From Podila epigama (lineage: Eukaryota; Mortierellomycota; Mortierellomycetes; Mortierellales; Mortierellaceae): a stretch of DNA of 15,736 nt. The notes under the pieces were generated by a model. That model made no database searches. It saw only the letters and a list, made by a program, of their open reading frames with translations, and was not told where the DNA came from. The translations under genes were made by a program, and so were the position numbers. Below are positions 1 through 7,754 of the stretch, one piece after another; within the stretch, counting starts at the first letter, position 1, and every line of letters starts with the position of its first letter. The stretch covers positions 7,567 to 23,302 of the forward strand of contig JAAAVE010000303.1 in the NCBI GenBank assembly GCA_015679605.1, given 5' to 3'.

Positions 1-1238
1 GACAACCCGAGCAAGAGTGCCGCCTCCATGATGATGCTCCAGTCCAGTCTAAAGTCTCTCCTTGCGGGTGAGGCCTTTCCATCTAGGCTGATGCGACTCT
101 TGCGGAGTGAAATCGCTGCTGCCTTGGAGATCCTTGCTACAGAGAATGACCACCAGGTTGCACTTATTCAGGAGCGTTTGGCTGAGGCGACTATCAATTA
201 TTATCGTAAGGGATCATTTCTTTGGCAAGGCGATTCTATCCTGTCGCAACACTGCTATATGTAAATGGTATTCACGCGACATCTCTCTTCTTACTTTCTG
301 TCATGTTTTTTTATAGCTTGGTCCAATTGTGAGCCATACGAAATTTCCAAGCTTGCACAGCAATTCTCACAATCGTTTAGCTCGATTGTCTCTGGTGGAA
401 GGTCATCATTGGTGGCCAAGCGGGAAAAAGGGCTGTCAATCTCTGGAGGATCGTGTTATCATGTCGATATCGATTTGTATCGCGTGTCACTGACCTACAA
501 CGGTCCAGCTCAATTTGTTGCCTTTATTCTGGAGCAGGTGATGGAAGCTGGTTTGACCCCTCAGGGAAAGCGTGCAGGTAACTGTGTTATTTTTTGCACT
601 GGACGTATTGCTCTCTCTGTTCGTAATAGAACATTCAACGTTTAACATCTTTTTTTTTCCCCTTGTTCCTCTTCCAAACCGTGACAGCTGAACTCGGTGC
701 GGCCATGTTGACGACACCGTTAAGCAGTCCTGGAGATCGACATTTGTCACCACAGAACTTGTTATGGACTCTGATGTATCAAACTCTTTGGATAGCTGTC
801 CCAGGCAAACTATCCACCTTTCAACAGGGTAAAATTGTTGCACTCTTTATTGGGATGGCACTAGATCTATTCCAGAGTCATACATTTTTGCAGCATAGGG
901 AACAAGAACAAGAACATAAACGGAAACAAGATCGACAAGTCAATGGTCCTGAAGAGATGGATATTGACAAGACGACAATGGATCATTCTGCGACATCGCT
1001 TGAGGACAAGGATATCCAGAGAAAGAAGAATAGCACGGATGCAACTCAATCTTGTCGGATGCAGCTCGAGCGAGATGCGGCTGTGGAACCATTCCGGTTG
1101 ATGCTTGAGCGGCGACTTGTGTTGCTCCGACCCATTGCTCAGGACCGGCCAGGATTCGATGGCTTTCTTCAAGGCATTACTCATTATCAAGAGCAACATC
1201 CTCTCATGGCGACATTTGACACGAAACGTACTCCATAG
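1..1238 (+). CDS. Unnamed nuclear protein, C-terminal part; possible Mediator subunit 5 (Med5/Nut1)
   Basis: This is the 3' end of a gene that enters from the left edge. I join exons 1-205, 317-577 and 688-1238, giving 338 codons and a TAG stop at 1236-1238. Introns are 206-316 (donor GTAAGG, acceptor TATAG) and 578-687 (donor GTAACT, acceptor ACAG). Reading through instead meets TAA at 262-264. The protein is helical and leucine-rich. It has a segment ELGAAMLTTPLSSPG directly after the second junction, an aromatic stretch NLLWTLMYQTLW, then a highly charged low-complexity insert (HREQEQEHKRKQ, EEMDIDKTTMD), and ends in a short helical tail. The AELGAA-L--PL then LLW pattern reminds me of the C-terminal half of fungal Mediator Med5, a tail-module subunit of the RNA polymerase II coactivator. 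That match is from memory and weak. The existence of the gene is well supported; its name is not. It converges on the ferritin gene. Confidence 0.7.
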
Positions 1239-1565
1239 ACGGGGGAAACGAGGGGAAGTTTTTTTTTTCATTCAGTTTCATGTGAAGAAAATACCAACAC
1301 CTTTTCATGCATGATTTTTTTTCTTTTTTCGGTAGTTGTGATGAGCATGAGGAAAAAAGAGCTTGGCTATGATACACTCGGTTTAATTTTTTGCGTGTTT
1401 GTGTGTGTGTGTGTGTGGATTCTCCTCTTATATGGCGTGCTGAACGATAGCTGATACAAAGAGTTGAAAATGAGAGCAAGATATAATACTCTTTGGGCGT
1501 TACATACAAGAAGGGGAACGGAATTGGCTGTCATCATGAAGAGAGAAATGTGAGGATTTGCATGC
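1239..1565. other. Convergent intergenic spacer with GT microsatellite
   Basis: This spacer lies between two stop codons facing each other, so it should hold both 3' UTRs. A run of T occurs at 1260-1268 and a perfect (GT)8 repeat at 1401-1416. Read on the minus strand, 1382-1387 is ATTAAA, a variant polyadenylation hexamer about 180 nt past the ferritin stop. No canonical AATAAA is seen for the + strand gene. Nothing in it looks coding. Confidence 0.5.
1401..1417. repeat. (GT)8 dinucleotide microsatellite
   Basis: Eight perfect GT units plus one G lie in the spacer between the convergent stop codons. This is a simple repeat with no sign of a function. Confidence 0.9.
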
Positions 1566-2805
1566 TTATTCCTTTTGGCTTTTAAGAAGCTCCTGGTCCC
1601 AGAGATACACTATGCAAAAATGAAGAATAGAAAATATCGATTTAGCAATTGTATCGTCACTCTTCTTTCTTTTTAAAACTTTCAGGTATTACATGTCACT
1701 AGCAACAAGAAGTCAAAGACGTAGACGAACAATAAAAAAAAAAAACTTACAGCCAAGGCCGTCGCCCCCGACGCGATTGAGTTGGGTGACAAGGTCAGAA
1801 ATCTTTTTAATGGCCTGAACCTGTTCTTCCAAATACTCAGACTCAATAAAGTCGCAAAGTTGTGGGTCGTTATTCTCCTCAGCTGTCTTGTGTAGATTGA
1901 GTAAACTCTTGTTCACATCTATGGCAAAAAAAAAAAAAAAAAAAAAGGATAACAGTTAACATGCGAATACCTACAATTATTCTTACTTTCTTTTTTCCCA
2001 CAGAAGTGGAAAGGGAGGGTAAGGAGGGGGGGAGGAAAAAGAAAGGGAAAGGAGATTGATCATCTACGCATTGACAAAACATCCCACCCCTGCTCACACA
2101 CACCCCACGAGACGCATCTCGGAGGTTCACAAAAGCGAAGCCATTTACCACAAAACCATTTACCACAAAACAATGCTAACCAACTTCAACAAAACAAAAA
2201 GAAAAAAACAAAAACAAAAACAAAAAAGCAAAAAAAGAAAAAAGAAAAAAGAAAAAGAAAAAAGAAAAAAGAAAAAAAATTGACCATACCCTTTTCAAGC
2301 TGAAGTGTCGACTCGATGGCGTTGCGTGCAGATGACCAGTCAGACTCGGGCGCTTGAAGTGTTTGCAGAATCACTTTGCCTCCACGACGGTTTTGATAAT
2401 CAATCAACTTTTGCGCATGCTCCCGCTCCTCCGCTGCGCTCTCCTTGAAAAACTTTTCGAGACCCGGTAGCGCTTGGTTGACATGACCTGCCCATGCAGA
2501 AAGTGAAAGGTAGACTTGTGATGCCTGAAGTTCTTGACTAATCTATTGTTATGGAGAGACGTGTGAAAAAGAGTGCAAGAGTGTGAGAATGCAGAAAAAA
2601 AAAAGATATAATATATTAAGCTATTCTCTGACAGGATGTACGTGATGCTCTCAATTTTTTTATGCACACTTTGCATATCTCTGCCTCGGAGCTCATTCTC
2701 CATGTATGAAAAGAAAAGAAAAAAAAAATTACTCCAAATGAGACTGACCTGATGGTTAATGGCATCCTCCGAAGCAGAGGAAAAGTTTTGCTTGGCCAAA
2801 GACAT
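1566..2805 (-). CDS. Ferritin, ferroxidase-active (H-type), complete
   Basis: The 173-aa iron-storage ferritin oxidises Fe(II) and stores it as a mineral inside a 24-subunit cytosolic shell. Exons in transcript order are 2805-2749, 2542-2290, 1918-1751 and 1609-1566. Introns are 2543-2748 (donor GTCAGT), 1919-2289 (GTATGG) and 1610-1750 (GTAAGT); all end in AG and all joins keep frame. Aligned by eye to human H chain, every ferroxidase ligand is present: E23, Y30, E58, H61, E102 and Q136, matching human E27, Y34, E62, H65, E107 and Q141. Helix landmarks include [44 protein letters not shown] and [17 protein letters not shown], with the end [13 protein letters not shown]. Length is normal for the family. 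The leader before ATG 2805 is pyrimidine-rich and shows no animal iron-responsive element. An in-frame ATG pair at 2886/2883 could add 27 residues. No organelle targeting is seen on the short form. Confidence 0.96.
1919..2289 (-). other. Ferritin intron 2, low complexity
   Basis: This 371-nt intron is built almost wholly of simple sequence. On the + strand it shows A21 at 1926-1946, a G-rich purine block at 2009-2053 with four runs of three or more G between 2013 and 2032, a perfect 15-bp direct repeat at 2141-2170, and an A-rich tract with scattered C and G from about 2195 to 2279. In the transcript these are T- and C-rich, so the A21 becomes a long polypyrimidine tract directly before the CATAG acceptor. 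No gene is nested in it. Confidence 0.75.
2141..2170. repeat. 15-bp perfect tandem duplication
   Basis: The unit CCATTTACCACAAAA occurs twice without mismatch at 2141-2155 and 2156-2170, inside ferritin intron 2. It looks like a recent slippage duplication. Confidence 0.9.
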
Positions 2806-2892
2806 TGTTGCTGGATTGGTAAAAGTGCGAAAGGGATATGAAGAAGGTTGGAAAGTTAAGAAGAAAAGAAAAAGACTTTGCATCATTCACCC

Positions 2893-2906
2893 TCCTTTTA
2901 AAAAAG
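2893..2906 (-). promoter_or_regulatory. TATA-like palindromic element upstream of ferritin
   Basis: CCTTTTAAAAAAGG reads nearly the same on both strands (arms CCTTTT and AAAAGG). It lies 88-101 nt upstream of the ferritin ATG at 2805. It is a plausible TATA-type core element for ferritin. If so, transcription would begin near 2860-2875, downstream of the extra in-frame ATGs at 2886 and 2883, which would favour the short protein. Its role is inferred from sequence and distance only. Confidence 0.35.
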
Positions 2907-2999
2907 GAAAAAGAGTGATAGTAGGAAAAATAACGTGATAATCAATTTGATGTCCACGGCTCTTGCCTAATCTGAAATTTCACGTTTTCATCAAAAAGT

Positions 3000-3082
3000 C
3001 CGAAAATAGCTCAGTTGGTAGAGCGGGAGACTGTAGTTTGTTTGTCATCTCTAGGTCCCTGGTTCAAATCCGGGTTTTCGGA
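3000..3082 (+). tRNA. tRNA-Tyr (anticodon GTA) with 10-nt intron
   Basis: The gene folds as a full cloverleaf. The acceptor stem CCGAAAA (3000-3006) pairs with TTTTCGG (3075-3081) over seven bases, with discriminator A at 3082. The D arm starts GCTCAGTTGGTAGAGC. The anticodon stem GGAGA/TCTCT flanks the loop, and the T stem CCTGG/CCGGG encloses TTCAAAT. The anticodon GTA is 3033-3035. The base after position 37 begins a 10-nt intron, TTTGTTTGTC (3037-3046), at the canonical place for eukaryotic tRNA introns. The internal A box (TAGCTCAGTTGG) and B box (GGTTCAAATCC) of RNA polymerase III are intact. It lies 194 bp upstream of the ferritin start codon and points away from ferritin. Confidence 0.95.
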
Positions 3083-3084
3083 TA

Positions 3085-3092
3085 TTTCTTTT
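3085..3092 (+). terminator. RNA polymerase III T-run terminator of tRNA-Tyr
   Basis: TTTCTTTT begins three bases after the discriminator base. T4 at 3089-3092 fits the minimal Pol III stop signal. Confidence 0.7.
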
Positions 3093-3303
3093 GCAGTCTT
3101 CTTCTCTCATAGTTAAGGGTCACCATGCTGGATCCTTCAAAATTACAAAGGTTTTCTTGTCAACTCAAAAGGTACAGACAGTCAAATTCAGTTGACAGTA
3201 TTCTGTGCCAAGGAAAATATCTTTTTGATGACATCCTTCGAAAGTCTTACATCAGGGTCATTCAGTCATTGTTCCAAGATAAACATTTGAGAGAGTATCC
3301 AGT

Positions 3304-3309
3304 TTTATT
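3304..3309 (-). promoter_or_regulatory. AATAAA polyadenylation signal for carboxypeptidase Y
   Basis: TTTATT on the + strand reads AATAAA on the gene strand, about 91 nt beyond the carboxypeptidase stop codon. Confidence 0.45.
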
Positions 3310-3399
3310 TACTTTTGTGTGCTTGTGTGTGGGAGGCCACTTTTTTTTTCTTCTTTTTCTTTTCGAGAATCCATCCAACAAAAAGGTTCAGAGAGGTAT

Positions 3400-5755
3400 T
3401 TACAGCTTCTTGTTGTTAATCCAGTTGTTGAACATCTCCAACGACTCGGCAGGCTTGTCATAAGGAACCTAGATAACATTACAACAAAAGAGTGAGTGAT
3501 GGAAACGAAATGAGAAAACAATATTTCACTTACACAAGTTCGTTCACGACCCATCTAAAACTGTGGAACAACAGATCCAAAAAGAAAGAATTACCATGTG
3601 GCCAGCACCATATACACGGAGGAAGGTCAAAGGACCAGAGGTACGGACATCACCAGCATGGTCTCCGTTGGCAAACCACTTCTTATCCTTCTTCTCTTGT
3701 AACTTTGCCTGACCAGACCAAGGGAGTTCCAAAGCCCAGGCCTTGTTACCCATCCAGTTGCAAATAAAGTCGGCATCACCAGAGTAGAGCAAGACACGGA
3801 TGCCATCCTCGAGCAATGGGGGCACCATCTGGTGGAAGGGCTTCATCCAGTCACCCTGGAGCATGAAGCGCATGTTGATCTGCATGTTGCAAGACTGATA
3901 CTTTTCAACCTGAACACCGAGCTCAGCCTTGACATCCTCCTGGTTCAGATAATCCTGGATAACATCGAGAATAGGGTAGCAAAGTCCACCATCGCCCTCA
4001 CACTTCTTGCGGACATCATAGGGGTTCTGCTTTGACATTTGGTAAGGGGAAATCATCTCCTTGTTGCAGTAGGCGGCTGCAGGCAAGCAACGGAAGACCG
4101 AGTTGGTGTCGTAGCAGGCCTGGATCAAGTCAGCACAGGCAGGGTAAGCGGCCGTCATCTTGTCGCAGGTGGCATCATCAAGGACTGGGCCGTACGAGTT
4201 ACGGCAGGCCATCTCAGGGTAGTACTCATACTGGGTCTTGGGGTCAGTGAGACCGTTGCCGATGAGGAGCGAGGCCAAGTTGATGTGCTGGACACCTGGC
4301 GCGCGACGGAGAGGGGTGGACATGAGCTTGTTCTGCGTATTGATCTCCTGGCCAATGGCGGGGATATAGTGTCCTGCATAGGACTCACCAGCGACGTGGA
4401 AGTCCAAGCGTTGGTACTCGGGGAATTCCTTGAAGAAAACCTGGAGGAGAGCGTAGACGTCCTTGGCAGCGGTGAAGGTGTTGGAGACGTTATCACCATA
4501 GGAGAAGCCGACGTTGGTGGGCTGATCCAAGAAGATGACGGACGAGTTTGAGTTCCAGGAGTGAGGGTTGAAGACGGTGCCAGAGCCATCCTCCTTGACG
4601 GCGCAGGGGCCGAGCTCCATGAAGAGACCGGTCAACGACGAGCAACCGGGACCGCCATTGAGCCACAGGGTCAAGGGATCCGACTGGGGCTTGTTGCGAG
4701 ATTCGAAGAACCAGAAGAAAAAGTGCTTATCCGAACCAACATCAAGGTAGCCCGAGTACTAATAAGAATAAAGAGAGGAGCGTTATTATTTCTTCAGGTC
4801 AGTGTGGGGTGGGGTGGGTGGGGTACAGTGGAAACCAGTGATATAGAAATGATCACGGGTAGAGTAGCAAAAAGCCCCCAACCAAGCCATTTCATTCGTC
4901 AAGAAGGAAAAAAAATGCGCAGATGACCGTGAGTGACACCATTTGTCGACTATCCGCCAAGGCTTCACTTCCCCACCCTCCTTGTTTGACGTTGTTGTGG
5001 AAATGAATAACGTGTTAGGAGGAAGAGAAGAGGGAGAAGGAAGAGCATAGTTCTCCTTTTTTCTTCTTTGGGTGAACGTCGCTGCAAAAAAGAAGTCGGA
5101 TTATGACGAATGAGGCAAGATAGGAACGCGGGGGAAGTGTGAGTGGTATCAGGATGGATGGTGGCTCATTCATTATTATTCCCATCACTTTACATACAGG
5201 ACGAATCTAGTTCAAAGGAAACGCTTTTGCTTATCTGGAATGACCCCAACCATCATAGTAATAAAGCTTCTCACAGTCTAACTAACAAGACTTTACTAGC
5301 ACACCAGGCTTGCAAAGAAAAAAACTCTGCATAGGACCAAGCAACAATAGACCATTCGCACATATTCACACAGGCTAGGGAAAACACAAAAAAGCTAGAG
5401 ATAAAAAAGAACCATGGTTTACCTGCTTGACGGTGTTGTCGCAGAGCTTTGGCTCCTTGAGACGCAACTGGACACCAGGGAAGGACTCGTGGGTGAGGGT
5501 CTTGACCCAGTCCGTAGCCTTGTGGACCTTGTTCTGGGCCTTGTGCGTAAAGTCATCAAGGACGTCGTGCACCTTTTCGTTCACATTCTCCCAGTTGAAA
5601 TCAAGCGAGTGCACAGTTTGGTCGACAAAGCGATCAGCATCCCTTGTCAAAGATTCGAACGAGGGACTGGCCTGGACTGGGGAGGCCGTGAAGAGCAAGG
5701 CCGAAGTTGCGAGCGAAAGCACGCATGCGACGGCAAGCGATTTAGAAAGACCCAT
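3400..5755 (-). CDS. Carboxypeptidase Y precursor, vacuolar serine carboxypeptidase (S10), complete
   Basis: This enzyme removes single C-terminal residues from peptides in the acidic vacuole. Exons in transcript order are 5755-5423, 4758-3595 and 3468-3400; introns are 4759-5422 (664 nt, donor GTAAAC) and 3469-3594 (126 nt, donor GTAATT). Every join is in phase 0 and gives 521 aa. Residues 1-29 are a signal peptide ([21 protein letters not shown]...VQA). About 30-100 is a charged helical propeptide. The mature enzyme begins near [15 protein letters not shown]. Seen landmarks are [22 protein letters not shown], the nucleophile motif [10 protein letters not shown] (S237), GDADFICNW (catalytic Asp about 441) and GAGHMVPYD (H498). 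Many cysteines sit where yeast CPY has disulfides, and NSS and NVS are possible N-glycosylation sites. H498 is the second-last codon of exon 2. The start context is ACAATGG, with a pyrimidine-rich leader. No yeast-type QRPL sorting motif is seen. Codon choice is strongly C-ending, as expected of a well-expressed gene. Confidence 0.97.
4806..4823 (+). other. G-quadruplex motif in carboxypeptidase intron 1
   Basis: GGGGTGGGGTGGGTGGGG has four G-runs separated by single T loops, the strictest form of the motif. It lies on the template strand of the gene, 48-65 nt before the exon 2 acceptor, so the pre-mRNA carries the C-rich complement. A role in splicing or transcription is speculative. Confidence 0.8.
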
Positions 5756-6320
5756 TGTCTCGAGAAGAATGAGATTGAAGGATTGAAGGAGGAGAATGAA
5801 AAAAATAAAAACCAAGGGTCAAGTGTGTGTGTGGGGTGGCCGGGGTAGGAAAGGAAGAATGAGAATGATGAGAAGAGAAAAAGAAGAAATGGGGAAACTG
5901 CGAGAAGTATGTGTGCACAAAAGACAAGAGCACAAAAGAAAAAAAAGGCGTGGTCGTCATTGTGACCTGAAAAGGCAAGGAAGTTTACATCTGTGCTTTT
6001 TTTGCTCACCGGTTTGACTGGTTGGAGCATTGGATTAGAGGAGGACCCTCCCTGTTCTCACGCAAAAAAGATGCGGTGCATGCATGTTAAGATGGTGTGT
6101 TGTGATGTGAGAGCGTGTGCGTGCGTGCGTGCGGGTGTGTGTGTGTGTGTGTGTGTGTATTATGTTTTGTTTGAGTTGCTACATAGCTACAAGTTGCTTG
6201 TTATGCTAAAATCCAGAAAGAAAAAAAACAGTTGTCCTTGATGAGTGTTCACCGCCCGCCTTCAGGCGATCTGCCATATCATCCTGTTCGTGTCGGTGTT
6301 GATGAGATACGACCATTCTC
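5756..6320. other. Carboxypeptidase promoter and 3' flank of peroxiredoxin-like gene
   Basis: Both neighbours are transcribed leftward. The first 100 bases upstream of ATG 5755 are pyrimidine-rich on the gene strand, a common feature of fungal leaders. A GTGC/GT microsatellite lies at 6114-6158. The remainder is A/G-rich without coding signal. Frames open across 5796-6030 on both strands are low complexity and not credible proteins. I find no canonical AATAAA for the peroxiredoxin-like gene here. Confidence 0.5.
6114..6158. repeat. Compound (GTGC)n(GT)n microsatellite
   Basis: An imperfect block of GTGC units runs to about 6132 and is followed by a near-perfect GT run to 6158. It lies between the peroxiredoxin-like stop and the carboxypeptidase promoter. 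Confidence 0.85.
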
Positions 6321-7674
6321 TCAGATTGTCGCCGTCTGAACAGGGGCAGTAGAAGGAGCCGCCGTCTCGGCGACAGTGCTCTCGCCGCCAGCTGCAGCGA
6401 CGACACCACGTTTGGCCTGGCCAATGCTCGAATTCTGCATGCGATCATGCAGGTTCTCGTGTTGCTTCGCAGCCTCGTCCAGTGATGCCTCACTCACAGG
6501 TACACCTGTAACCTTGCTGCATGTCTCCAATACTTTTTGAGGGGACGCAATGTCGCCCCAAACCTTTTCAATATGCTCGTAGGCAATTCCCTGGTCGCCA
6601 ACATGTAGCACATAAAGACCACCCAGAATGCTATATTTTTGTTGAGCGTATGAGTGAGTGAGTGAGTGAGTGAGTGAGTGAGAGTGGTACAATGTGTGTG
6701 TTAAATCGATAGACCGTTGGTACCAAAAGCATCCTTGCACAATGGAACTGATAACAGACCGAAGATGATGACAAAAAATGCTGATCGCCATGTCATTTTT
6801 CTTTTCTTTCCTTACCTGCCATCGCCTTCAAAGTTGCCCTTGACACCTGAGCGCTTATTGCGGACAAGGTTGACCCAGAATGAAGGTCGAATCAGTTGCT
6901 CCCATCCTCCGGTGCGCAAACGTCCCCCACTATGCGAACAAACAGCAAAAGCACAAACGCGGATACGTCAAAGGTCAGATGTCATGCATGATGTGCCCCA
7001 TCATGATGTCATCATTAGATGTTTGCCATCAAATAGCAATAATAAAAATAAAAAAAAGAACACTGTCTATTTACCCAAGTGCCTTGTAGAATCCTTTGGT
7101 GGGGTCGTGGTAGACTTTGCCATGCCAAAAGTCTTTTTGGAAGACGTCTGAACCTTCCTTTTCGTGGACGATGCAAACCATGTTCATGCCCTAGAAAAGT
7201 AAATTTTTGGTTTTCGGGTTAGGTTAGGAGCGTTAACGCAATATGCAACACAGCCATATTCATGTTTTTCACTGTCACACAGGTGTTGTCGTTTAGAAAT
7301 GGAAACGAAATGAAAAAAAGGCTCTCCTTACCATAGCCTCAAAGGTCTTTCTGTGACTATCAAAGTTCTTTGCCTCCTCTCTGCAGAACTGGCATCCAGG
7401 ACGACGAATCACTAATACATGGAGATGAGATGGAAATCATGGGACAAACACGTATCATGTGTGAGAGTGTGAGAAAGAAAGAACGAAAATAATCTGAGTG
7501 AGCGAGTGAGATGTCATCTCTGTGACAAAGCAGCTAAATCTTACCTATGACCACGGTGGGCTTTTCTTTCCAGATGGTATGGGCGACGAGGGTCTGTTCG
7601 GGTTGGACGTCGAGAAAATCGACGAGTTCGATGTCGCAGATATCCTTGTAAGCTGTCTTTGGGTGGTTGACCAT
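6321..7674 (-). CDS. Peroxiredoxin-like (PRXL2/FAM213, AhpC-TSA_2 type) protein, complete
   Basis: Five exons join in transcript order as 7674-7545, 7411-7332, 7190-7075, 6929-6816 and 6630-6321, giving 249 aa and TGA at 6323-6321. Introns of 133, 141, 145 and 185 nt carry donors GTAAGA, GTAAGG, GTAAAT and GTAAGG and end in TAG. The thioredoxin-fold core starts VVIVIRRPGCQFCREEA, with C50 and C53 as a CxxC pair. It continues with NMVCIVHEKEG, FWHGKVYHDPTKGFYKALG, RPSFWVNLVRN, GNFEGDG and ILGGLYVLHVGDQGIAYEH. RRPGC-x-x-C followed by a late ILGG-YV segment is typical of the PRXL2 / AhpC-TSA_2 group, proteins linked to thiol redox control. The tail (about 205-249) is Ala/Ser/Thr-rich and probably disordered. 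No signal peptide is seen, so a cytosolic site is likely. The exact substrate is unknown. Confidence 0.9.
6651..6682. repeat. (TGAG)8 tetranucleotide repeat in intron 4 of the peroxiredoxin-like gene
   Basis: Eight perfect TGAG units lie 21-52 nt from the 3' splice site. In the transcript they read (CTCA)8 just before the acceptor AATATAG. Confidence 0.95.
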
Positions 7675-7754
7675 CTTGTATTTGTTTTTCTATTTGTGGT
7701 TGGTGTGTACTGTCTTGTTGTGTTGGAAGAATGAAGAAGAGTTGTGAAGATGTT

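Larger units (their letters stand above)
3083..3399. other. Spacer between tRNA-Tyr and carboxypeptidase stop, with a weak + strand ORF
   Basis: This spacer holds the Pol III terminator and the 3' UTR of the minus-strand carboxypeptidase gene. A + strand reading frame opens with ATG at 3125 in a good start context (GTCACCATG). It runs through mixed-composition codons (MLDPSKLQRF..., ...YLFDDILRKSYIRVIQSLF) to about 3300, then dissolves into T-rich sequence and only stops at 3463 inside the carboxypeptidase exon. I recognise no family. It could be a relic exon, a small unrecognised gene with a missed splice site, or chance. Confidence 0.2.

Noticed and set aside
261-316. Alternative first intron of the left gene with donor GTAAAT at 261
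   Set aside because: Joining 260 to 317 gives an in-frame stop after four codons; the donor GTAAGG at 206 keeps the frame.
2806-2890. Possible iron-responsive element in the ferritin leader
   Set aside because: No CAGTGN loop with a bulged C stem is present; the leader is pyrimidine-rich and unstructured.
3535-3560. Micro-exon inside the last carboxypeptidase intron
   Set aside because: CACAG and GTAAGT-like borders exist, but including the piece introduces a stop; direct joining restores GHMVPYD as in the family.
4039-4589. Long frames on the + strand and in another minus frame across the carboxypeptidase exon (up to 170 codons)
   Set aside because: They are shadows caused by the strong C-ending codon bias of the carboxypeptidase gene; no family signals and no splice context.
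5796-6030. Open frames of 70-127 codons on both strands upstream of carboxypeptidase
   Set aside because: Lys/Arg-rich or Phe/Ser-rich readings of A/G-rich simple sequence in the promoter region.
7213-7232. GGGTTAGGTTAGG resembling a telomere-type repeat
   Set aside because: Only two imperfect units inside an intron of the peroxiredoxin-like gene; no array.
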